Shown one piece after another: positions 58,501 through 64,000 of a DNA stretch of 64,000 nt. Where the stretch lies: NCBI GenBank assembly GCA_025782395.1, contig JALGZD010000046.1, positions 16,104 to 80,103 of the forward strand, written 5' to 3'. The notes below the pieces were generated by a model, which saw only the letters and a list, made by a program, of their open reading frames with translations, had not been told where the DNA came from and ran no database searches. How positions within the stretch are numbered: the stretch's first letter is position 1; each line of letters opens with the position of its first letter. The translations under genes and the position numbers were made by a program. The DNA comes from a bacterium. GTDB taxonomy: Bacteria > Joyebacterota > Joyebacteria > Joyebacterales > Joyebacteraceae.

Positions 58501-59081
58501 GCGGTGCCGGACGGGATCGGACGTAGGATCTCGTACTCCACCGAAACGGTGATGCTTCGGAAGAACCGGAGCTTGCCCCTGTCGGGGACGAACTGAACCG
58601 GGTGAATGGCCAGTCCGACCATCGTATTGCCGACGAGATGCCCCGTTGAGGCGTGTTCCACCACCACAGCCGGATACGGTTCACTGCGATCGTAGATGGC
58701 TCGGTCGCGGGGCACGGGCGGCTTCAGAGGCAGCTGGACGCCTGGGACCGGGAGAATCCGGGGAGGCTGCGCCGGAGCAGGTAGGAAGCTCTGAAGCAAC
58801 TCCGAACTCTCGGTGTGCACGACTCTTACGGCGAGTATCCTTACGTCACCCGGCAGACTCAGCGTCAGTGGTTTCACCGGCAACTGCGGTCGGCCCACCT
58901 CTCGCAGAATATCGCAGTCCTGCAGCGTGATGACGTCATACCCGTCGACGCGAGAAAACGTGAGGTCTTGCTGCGAGAATGTCACGGTATGTTCGAGAAC
59001 GGTTCCTGCTGCCGGCACGGCCGACAACAGGACGACAGACAGAAGACCCAGAGCTGCCGCCGTGTTCAGTCGTCCATGCAT
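55509..59081 (-). CDS. C25 (gingipain) family peptidase with C-terminal FlgD-like sorting domain
   Basis: A 1190-residue secreted cysteine peptidase. The signal peptide covers about residues 1-26. A propeptide-like part runs to about 220, then the C25 catalytic domain (about 225-600), with probable catalytic His460 in HFLHCGHAWYT and Cys495 in YSIGCWPAAFD. Ig-like and repeated beta domains follow, with DDSAGGNGDGLAGPNETV and DDALGGDGDGLPEPDETV as near-duplicate motifs. It ends in a FlgD-like domain (LNQNCPNPFSPSTTIRF to GVYLYRLSLGEFEETRKMIL) as in type IX cargo. The ATG at 59081 follows GGAGG. Confidence 0.9.
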   Translation of the reverse strand: MHGRLNTAAALGLLSVVLLSAVPAAGTVLEHTVTFSQQDLTFSRVDGYDVITLQDCDILREVGRPQLPVKPLTLSLPGDVRILAVRVVHTESSELLQSFLPAPAQPPRILPVPGVQLPLKPPVPRDRAIYDRSEPYPAVVVEHASTGHLVGNTMVGLAIHPVQFVPDRGKLRFFRSITVSVEYEILRPIPSGTAREASASVALALVDNPNDLAPAARQPLDRDTFLDPNDIEYVIITSTVFEPAFAPLAEWKTRKGIPAAIITTDWINTIYPGSDEPERIRAFIADAHDTWGAIWFLLGGDTSTVPARTAFAMDCEADYQPDENDIPCDLYYADLDGSWNADGDGIFGEIEDGVDLYADVFVGRASVGSQTDAEAFVVKLLAYEHTPGTGYQLDMLMAGEILWSDPYTDSGIGLDMIDHDSVPPRYDPIIKLYQSLGNETRQSVINALNGGVCHFLHCGHAWYTVIGCGEGYLDSADASALTNGIELPVVYSIGCWPAAFDKDCIAEHFIENPGGGAVAFIGNSRYGWGSPGNPGYGYSDLYMAGFYGMLFQEELQSAGEVLAAAKATFVPFSMAENVYRWHQYQINLLGDPEMPIWTDTPTQMTVAHADTVVVGSSTFDVVVWTQQGTLDGALVCISNGSDVYERSRTASDGVASFALDTAQPDDIMLTVTAPNYLPYEALIPVRLAGAYLRPIALEIDDSAGGNGDGLAGPNETVFVNITVRNYGTTEAGSVTATISTDDPWVTVVDGQAAYGDIPGGAEADATPAYSLSIADGCPNGHVALLDVVIQATGYREIWLGVVPLTVGAPVLRVASYSADDALGGDGDGLPEPDETVVLMVEVVNDGLAEAPSPDLHLWTFDPDITVTEATAYPGTMPPSASAQAVFEIELSPDCPVPCFPELYVEMTSAGVTHLDTLIIAVGITGFSHDFEDGESGWTHGGAVDLWHLGSHRARSGVASWYCGQEGLWSYSNNMECRLDSPEFILGMSTELTFWCWYDVTIYGADGLYVVLMSNGEPSDTLDFIGSGGALETLGSIGNDWLQYTYPLIGTPGDTCSIRFVFDSDYSDVAEGFFVDDVSVSTTISSTGTGLPNDDEPPVTAIRLNQNCPNPFSPSTTIRFSMGTPGHTTLAIYGIQGRLIRVLSDEYRDLGDHAVVWDGKDEFGEEVAAGVYLYRLSLGEFEETRKMILIR

Positions 59082-59137
59082 GTCCGCGCCTCCTCTCGAT
59101 CGTTGATCCACTTGCTCACATTGCTAATCCATCTCCA

Positions 59138-59166
59138 AGAATGATGCCACACGTTCGAGATGTCAA
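59138..59166 (-). promoter_or_regulatory. Sigma-70-type promoter of the C25 peptidase
   Basis: TTGACA (59161-59166), a 17-bp spacer, CATTCT (59138-59143). The predicted leader is about 50 bases. Confidence 0.6.
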
Positions 59167-59261
59167 GAGGTCAAGCCATATACGAATGGCATTCAGCTAT
59201 CCTCTTTCGTTTGCCTCACGCAGCAGGATCGGCCGGGGACAGGATCGAGCCCGATGAGACG

Positions 59262-59288
59262 AGAAAAACAGGGCCTACTGGCCCTGTT
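59262..59288 (-). terminator. Rho-independent terminator after tRNA-Leu
   Basis: A 9-bp perfect stem (59267-59275 against 59280-59288) with a 4-base AGTA loop. On the minus strand it is followed by a run of T then C. It ends the pfkA-to-tRNA operon. Confidence 0.88.
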
Positions 59289-59312
59289 CTCTTTTGGATG
59301 CCTCGTTTTCCG

Positions 59313-59399
59313 TGGTGCCCGGAGCGAGACTCGAACTCGCACAGGCATACGCCCACCGCCCCCTCAAGACGGCGTGTCTACCAGTTCCACCATCCGGGC
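59313..59399 (-). tRNA. tRNA-Leu (GAG anticodon), CCA encoded
   Basis: An 87-base tRNA, including an encoded CCA, on the minus strand. The acceptor stem GCCCGGA pairs with TCCGGGC. The D arm has TGGTAGACACG, the anticodon loop is TTGAGGG with GAG, a long variable arm follows as in all Leu tRNAs, and the T arm is GCGAG-TTCGAGT-CTCGC. It lies 61 bases after secG and is followed by a terminator, so it is probably processed from the glycolytic operon transcript. Confidence 0.97.
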
Positions 59400-59460
59400 A
59401 CTTCTATATGAACCGTCACGAACACCAGCCGTAGGCCTCTGCTGTTGCCAAGCAGAAATC

Positions 59461-59871
59461 CTACTCGCCGGAGCCCGCCGGGGCAATTGGAACCTCCTCA
59501 TCCGACGACTGCTCCTGCACATTGGTCTCCTCACTACCCGGCAAACCTCCCGGGAACTGCTGTGGTACCGGCTCCCCGGTTGCCGTGGCGGGAGCGGGCT
59601 GGATGTTCTGAAGCCCTTCAGACACAGTCCCCGACGTCCTTGTCCGAGCAACAAGAGCCATAGCAAGCGACGAGACCATAAAGACAATGGCCAGATAACG
59701 CGTGGCCTTGGTCAGGAACGACGCCGCCGTCTGTCCGCCGAAAACCGCTCCCACGCCGCCACCGCCGCCGAATGCCCCGGCCAGTCCTCCGCCCTTTCCA
59801 GATTGGAGAAGAACGACCACGATCAGTCCCAAGGAGACCAGAATATGTAGTGTCAGCATCATTGCGTGCAT
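59461..59871 (-). CDS. secG: Protein translocase subunit SecG
   Basis: The small SecYEG subunit that helps translocation. Two hydrophobic segments (about 5-22 and 55-75) flank the conserved LLQSGKGGGLAGAFGGGGG and FGGQTAASFLTKATRYLAI. The C-terminal tail of about 60 residues is Pro- and Gln-rich and longer than in E. coli. The ATG at 59871 has GGGAGG upstream. It lies between tpiA and tRNA-Leu(GAG). Confidence 0.95.
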   Translation of the reverse strand: MHAMMLTLHILVSLGLIVVVLLQSGKGGGLAGAFGGGGGVGAVFGGQTAASFLTKATRYLAIVFMVSSLAMALVARTRTSGTVSEGLQNIQPAPATATGEPVPQQFPGGLPGSEETNVQEQSSDEEVPIAPAGSGE

Positions 59872-59915
59872 CGACTGATACCTCCCGCGTGCCCTGGCAC
59901 GGTCTTGTGCCGCGC

Positions 59916-60677
59916 CTAGGCGGCAGCTCGGATAATCTCAGCAAAACTGTCAGCATCAAGGCTGGCTCCGCCGACCAGAAGTCCATCGACATCGCTCTCT
60001 GCCATGAGACCGGCAGCGTTGTCCGGTTTAGCACTGCCACCGTACAGAATCCTCAGTTCGTCTGCGACAGCACCATCAAAGATAGCACCTACAGACCGCC
60101 GAATCAAGCCGTGAACCACATTGGCCTGACCCGGGGTTGCCGTAAGCCCGGTTCCAATAGCCCAGACTGGTTCGTAGGCGAGTACGATCCTCCGGGCGTG
60201 TTCGTGGGCCACGCCCATGAGCGCGCTCTTGACCTGTCCCACGACGACTTCCTCAGTTCTGCCGGCCTCGCGGTCCTCGAGCATCTCCCCCACGCAGGCA
60301 ATGGGGGTCAGGGTACCAGACAGCACCTTCAAGAGCTTGCGATTCACGTTCTCGTCCGATTCTCCGAACAGGGCGCGCCGTTCTGAGTGACCAATCAGCA
60401 CGTGTGAAACACCGAGGGATTCAAGCATCTCCGTCGACACCTCGCCGGTGAAGGCTCCGGTCGACTCCCAGTATGCGTTCTGCGCGCCGATCGCGATGCC
60501 GCTTTCACGAGCAGCGTCGATGGCGGTCTCGAGAGCAACCGACGGTGGACAGATGAGGATCTCCGGCAGAGCATCCATTCCGGCGATCTTGTTTCTGAGC
60601 GTCAGGAGAAACCGACGGGTCTCAGAGGCCGTCTTGTTCAGCTTCCAGTTACCTGCGATGATTCGCTTTCGCGACAT
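59916..60677 (-). CDS. tpiA: Triosephosphate isomerase
   Basis: Interconverts glyceraldehyde 3-phosphate and DHAP. A TIM barrel of 253 residues with Lys12 (GNWKLN), His97 (LIGHSERR), catalytic Glu169 (AYEPVWAIGTG) and the phosphate-binding YGGSAKPDNA. It is 18 bases after pgk. Confidence 0.97.
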   Translation of the reverse strand: MSRKRIIAGNWKLNKTASETRRFLLTLRNKIAGMDALPEILICPPSVALETAIDAARESGIAIGAQNAYWESTGAFTGEVSTEMLESLGVSHVLIGHSERRALFGESDENVNRKLLKVLSGTLTPIACVGEMLEDREAGRTEEVVVGQVKSALMGVAHEHARRIVLAYEPVWAIGTGLTATPGQANVVHGLIRRSVGAIFDGAVADELRILYGGSAKPDNAAGLMAESDVDGLLVGGASLDADSFAEIIRAAA

Positions 60678-60695
60678 GGTTTCCCGGGCTCCTTG

Positions 60696-61895
60696 TCAGG
60701 CGTCGGTGAGAGCTTCTATCGCCGGGAGAGCTTTGCCCTCGAAGACGGCGAGCGACGCGCCTCCGCCTGTAGAGATGTGAGTTATCCGGCCCGCAACGCC
60801 GGCGCGACCCACGGCGGCAATCGAGTCACCCCCACCGATGATGCTGATGGCGCCTGAGTCGGTCGCTTTCGCGACGGCCTCCGCGACGGCAACAGTTCCG
60901 TGGGAGAACGCATCCAACTCGAACACCCCAAGTGGACCGTTCCAGATGATCGTCCGTGCCGCCGAGATAGCATCTGAGAACGAGCGAATGGTCTGTGGAC
61001 CGATATCGAGTCCCTTCCATCCTTCTTCGATCCCGTCAGCGGGGACGATCCTGGTCTCCGCCCCCTCCGTGACCTCCTGCGCGACCACGAGATCATCCGG
61101 AAGCAGCAGCATCCTGCCATCGGCCTCAGCGCGTTCGAGTATGCGTGCAGCCGTGTCGATACGGTCGTCCTCAACGAGCGAGTCCCCGACAGAAATGCCT
61201 TTCGCCTTCAGGAACGTGAAAGCCATGCCTCCTCCGATCAAGAGGACGTCGAGCATCGGCATGAGGTTCTCGATGACGCCGATCTTGCCCGAGACCTTCG
61301 CTCCCCCCAGAATGACCGCGTATGGACGTTCGGGCGACTCCGTTGCCTTGGCGAGGTTCCTCAATTCGTTCTCGATCAGGAACCCCATCGCGCATTCATT
61401 GAAATGCCTGGTCACTCCCACGGTCGACGCGTGGGCGCGATGAGCTGTCCCGAAAGCGTCGTTCACGTAGACATCACCCATCCGTGCCAGACGATGGGCG
61501 AAGTCAGGCTCGTTCCTCGTCTCTCCCGCGTGGAAGCGGAGATTCTCAAGAAGCGTGACGTCTCCGTCATTCATCCGCGCCACCACACCCTCTGTCGTGT
61601 CGCCGACGCAGTCCGGCGCCATCGTTACGCCTCGACCGATGAGCTTCGAGAGGCGCTCCGACACTGGTCTGAGGCTCAGATCCGGGACCTTCATGTCCTT
61701 GGGGCGCCCGAGGTGAGAGGCGAGGACTGCCTTCCCACCGTGCTCTCTGATGAACTCGATCGTCGGCAGAGCCGCCCTGATGCGGGTGTCGTCGGCAACG
61801 CGACCGTCACTGGTGAGTGGAACATTGAAATCGACCCGCGTCAGGACTCTTCTTCCTTTGAAATCGAGATCCTTCAGGTGTTTCTTGACGGTCAT
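60696..61895 (-). CDS. pgk: Phosphoglycerate kinase
   Basis: Makes ATP from 1,3-bisphosphoglycerate. All 399 residues of a normal bacterial enzyme are visible: RVDFNVPL, ASHLGRPKD, FLIENELRNL, PYAVILGGAKVSGKI, and the C-terminal GPLGVFE and GGGDSIAAV nucleotide site. It follows gap by 9 bases. Confidence 0.97.
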   Translation of the reverse strand: MTVKKHLKDLDFKGRRVLTRVDFNVPLTSDGRVADDTRIRAALPTIEFIREHGGKAVLASHLGRPKDMKVPDLSLRPVSERLSKLIGRGVTMAPDCVGDTTEGVVARMNDGDVTLLENLRFHAGETRNEPDFAHRLARMGDVYVNDAFGTAHRAHASTVGVTRHFNECAMGFLIENELRNLAKATESPERPYAVILGGAKVSGKIGVIENLMPMLDVLLIGGGMAFTFLKAKGISVGDSLVEDDRIDTAARILERAEADGRMLLLPDDLVVAQEVTEGAETRIVPADGIEEGWKGLDIGPQTIRSFSDAISAARTIIWNGPLGVFELDAFSHGTVAVAEAVAKATDSGAISIIGGGDSIAAVGRAGVAGRITHISTGGGASLAVFEGKALPAIEALTDA

Positions 61896-61904
61896 GGTTC
61901 GACC

Positions 61905-62915
61905 CTATCTGCTCGCCACGAGCTTCATCATATCGACCATGCGAGACGCATAGCCCGCTTCATTGTCATACCAGCCCAGTATCTTGACGAGGTCTCCGCC
62001 GGTCACAGTGGTGAGTCCGCTGTCGAAGATACAGGAATGGTGGTCCCCGACTATGTCTATGGAGACGAGCGGTTCATCGGTGTAGCGGAGGTAATCCTTC
62101 AGAGGACCTTCCTTCGACGCTTTGAGGAAGGCTGCATTCACCTCTTCTGCCGTCGTCTTCTTCTCCACGTGCACCACGAAATCGACGAGCGAGCCGTCCG
62201 GCGTTGGGACACGGACTGCCATTCCCTCCAGCTTTCCGGCCATGTCCGGGATGACGAGCGCAATCGCCTTGGCTGCCCCCGTCGTTGTCGGGATCATGCT
62301 GACTGCTGCTGCCCTTGCACGCCTCAGGTCACTGTGGGGTAGATCGAGTATTCTCTGATCGTTCGTGTACGCGTGGATCGTCGTCATGACACCCTTGATG
62401 ACGCCGAAGTTGTCGTTCAGCACACCGATCATCGGTGCGGCGCAGTTCGTTGTGCAGGAAGCCGTGGATATGATGTGATGATTGTCCGGGTCGTACAGAG
62501 CGTCGTTGACGCCCATTACGATGGAGATGTCGATACCCTTGCCCTTGCCGGGTGCGGAGATCATCACCTTGCGGGCACCGGCCGTCAGGTGCTTCGCGGC
62601 ACCCTCACGCGTACGGAAGACACCAGTCGCCTCGATGACGACATCTACACCGAGCTTGCCCCAATCGAGCTTCTCTGGATCCCTCTGGGAGAATACGGGG
62701 ATGCTCTCACCGTCAACAACGATGTTCCCGCCATCGACGCTCACTTCGCCGTCGTATACCCCATGCACGGAGTCGTATTTGAACAGGTGTGCCAGAGTTG
62801 CCGCGTCGGTCAGGTCGTTCACCGCGACAATGTCGAAATCGGGGTTGTGCCTCGCGAAGCGCAGTACGAGCCGACCTATTCTTCCGAATCCGTTGATCGC
62901 GTACTTGAGAGCCAT
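61905..62915 (-). CDS. gap: Glyceraldehyde-3-phosphate dehydrogenase
   Basis: Oxidises glyceraldehyde 3-phosphate with phosphate and NAD. The Rossmann motif INGFGRIGRLVLR, Asp34 in VNDLTD (NAD preference) and catalytic Cys154 in STASCTTNCAAPM are present, with NDNEAGYASRM-like C-terminal contact (WYDNEAGYASR). At 336 residues it is full length. It is in the order fba-gap-pgk-tpiA. Confidence 0.97.
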   Translation of the reverse strand: MALKYAINGFGRIGRLVLRFARHNPDFDIVAVNDLTDAATLAHLFKYDSVHGVYDGEVSVDGGNIVVDGESIPVFSQRDPEKLDWGKLGVDVVIEATGVFRTREGAAKHLTAGARKVMISAPGKGKGIDISIVMGVNDALYDPDNHHIISTASCTTNCAAPMIGVLNDNFGVIKGVMTTIHAYTNDQRILDLPHSDLRRARAAAVSMIPTTTGAAKAIALVIPDMAGKLEGMAVRVPTPDGSLVDFVVHVEKKTTAEEVNAAFLKASKEGPLKDYLRYTDEPLVSIDIVGDHHSCIFDSGLTTVTGGDLVKILGWYDNEAGYASRMVDMMKLVASR

Positions 62916-62923
62916 GCTTCCTC

Positions 62924-63847
62924 CTAGGCCTTGCCTGCTGAACCAAAGAGTTCAATCTTGGACTTGACCAGCTCCTTCATGCCTTCGCGCGCGGCTCCGA
63001 GGATCTTTCTCGGATCGAACACTTCAGGGCTATCGGCCAGTATCTGGCGCGTGCGGCCCGTGAATGCTAGGCGCAGATCCGTGTCGATGTTTACCTTTGC
63101 GATTCCAAACGGGATCGCCTCTCTGATGCTCTCCGGTGGCACACCCTTCGCACCGGGCAGCTCCGCTCCGTACCGGCGAGCGAGTTCGAGAACCTTCGGG
63201 GGGACTGCTGAGGCGCCGTGCAGCACCAGCGGTACGGACACCAGTTCGGCTATCTTCTCGAGGCGGCCGATGGCCAGCTTTGCATCTCCCTTGAACTTGT
63301 ACGCGCCGTGTGATGTCCCGATAGCAACTGCGAGCGAATCGCACCGGCTCAACTCCACGAATTCCGCTGCCTGGTCGGGATCAGTCATGGCGGCGTCGCG
63401 CTCGTCCACTGCGATTTCGTCCTCGACTCCCATCAACCTGCCCAGCTCGGCTTCGACAGTGATGCCCATCGGGTGGGCGAGCTTCACGACAGCGCGTGTC
63501 TCCTCGATGTTCTCCTTGAACGGGAGGTGTGATCCATCAATCATCACCGACGTCCATCCGTTCTCGATGCAGCCGCGGATGACCTCGGGGTCGGTTCCGT
63601 GGTCGAGGTGCAGAGAGGCAGGCACGCCTGTCTCGTCTGAGAAATTCCTGACGAGATCGTGGAGATTTCTGTAACCGGCGTACTTGATGGCCGATTGAGA
63701 CGTGGCGATGATCACCGGCGAGTTGAGTTCAGCCGCGGCCTCGAAGATGGCGGCGGTGATCTCGAGATTGCTGGTGTTGAACGCGCCCACGGCATAGCCG
63801 CCCAGACGAGCGGGCACCATCAGTTCGTTGTTGTTCAAAAGTGGCAT
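62924..63847 (-). CDS. fba: Class II fructose-bisphosphate aldolase
   Basis: Splits fructose 1,6-bisphosphate using zinc. In 307 residues it has AVGAFNTSNLE, the metal and active-site SLHLDHGTD, MIDGSHLPF, the GTSHGAYK zinc histidine motif and GIAKVNIDTDLRLAF. This length and pattern are those of the bacterial FbaA/GatY-like group; a tagatose aldolase is possible but the glycolytic operon argues for Fba. Confidence 0.95.
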   Translation of the reverse strand: MPLLNNNELMVPARLGGYAVGAFNTSNLEITAAIFEAAAELNSPVIIATSQSAIKYAGYRNLHDLVRNFSDETGVPASLHLDHGTDPEVIRGCIENGWTSVMIDGSHLPFKENIEETRAVVKLAHPMGITVEAELGRLMGVEDEIAVDERDAAMTDPDQAAEFVELSRCDSLAVAIGTSHGAYKFKGDAKLAIGRLEKIAELVSVPLVLHGASAVPPKVLELARRYGAELPGAKGVPPESIREAIPFGIAKVNIDTDLRLAFTGRTRQILADSPEVFDPRKILGAAREGMKELVKSKIELFGSAGKA

Positions 63848-63855
63848 GAGAGCTC

Positions 63856-64000
63856 CTATCCGAAGAACGTTCTGGCGACCTCATACAGCTCAGAATCGAC
63901 ACGCTTGATGCACTCCATCGCGTGAGCCATCTCCACTGGTATGACCTTGTCACCCTGGAGACTCGTCATCTTGCCGAACTGACCGGCATGAATGAGGTCG
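63856..64000 (-). CDS. pfkA: ATP-dependent 6-phosphofructokinase, C-terminal end only
   Basis: A minus-strand frame that is open to the window edge and ends with a TAG at 63856-63858, 8 bases before fba. The visible 47 residues include DLIHAGQFGKMTSLQGDKV and MECIKRVDSELYEVARTFFG, which match the end of PfkA-type kinases (xxLIHxGxFGxM). The catalytic part lies outside. The gene order pfkA-fba-gap-pgk-tpiA supports the call. Confidence 0.78.
   Translation of the reverse strand, partial: DLIHAGQFGKMTSLQGDKVIPVEMAHAMECIKRVDSELYEVARTFFG

Noticed and set aside
59137..59153. Sigma-54-like TGGCATCATTCTTGGA upstream of the C25 peptidase
   Set aside because: The -12 element reads GG instead of GC, and a good TTGACA-17-CATTCT promoter covers the same place.

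Overview
The window is about 64 kb of one contiguous bacterial chromosome, GC-rich, almost fully coding and strongly biased to the minus strand. Only five genes are on the plus strand: rpsT, an M16 peptidase pair, a small membrane protein and an MltD-like transglycosylase. There is no phage, insertion sequence, CRISPR array or plasmid gene. The envelope genes (lapA-lapB, lipoproteins, a PorV-like outer-membrane protein, MltD) point to a Gram-negative cell. The gingipain-type peptidase with a FlgD-like C-terminal sorting domain, next to a PorV homologue, and the long SecA suggest a member of, or relative of, the Fibrobacteres-Chlorobi-Bacteroidetes group, such as the uncultured Eisenbacteria or Krumholzibacteria lineages. 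That placement is inference.

Layout. 1-7 kb: mtaB-miaB (tRNA methylthiolation), lapA-lapB, a secreted TPR protein and mutS, which runs off the left edge. 7-12 kb: cmk-plsC-ispH-rpsA operon; cmk appears to start at CTG and S1 carries acidic tails. 12-19 kb: scpA-scpB-rluB and xerD-cca, then uvrC-ogt, whose promoter predicts a leaderless uvrC message. 19-23 kb: rpsT, and the dapB-HD hydrolase-proS operon. 23-28 kb: FIST protein plus hybrid histidine kinase behind a possible sigma-54 promoter, then a KamA-like radical SAM enzyme. 28-38 kb: secA-topA-xerC-argF-lipoprotein-dapF-dapA-tautomerase, all in one direction. 38-46 kb: purN-NHL lipoprotein, the divergent M16 peptidase pair, and comEC. 46-51 kb: GAF-PP2C phosphatase, thiamine-binding protein, RAM-domain regulator, yqeC and a diguanylate cyclase. 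51-59 kb: mltD behind a near-perfect sigma-54 promoter, then the C25 peptidase/PorV/lipoprotein cluster. 59-64 kb: pfkA-fba-gap-pgk-tpiA-secG-tRNA-Leu(GAG), a glycolytic operon ending in a clear terminator.

Most genes are housekeeping, linked by short gaps or 4-base stop/start overlaps. Promoter-like sequences are unusually readable: many match TTGACA / 17 bp / TATAAT, and two match the -24/-12 pattern of sigma-54. The least ordinary material is the secretion and peptidase cluster, a cysteine-rich insert in SecA, the repeat-built S1 tail, the CTG start, the leaderless starts, and the two sigma-54 sites. The only gene-free stretch over 300 bases is 26524-26938, described below. No wholly new system is evident.
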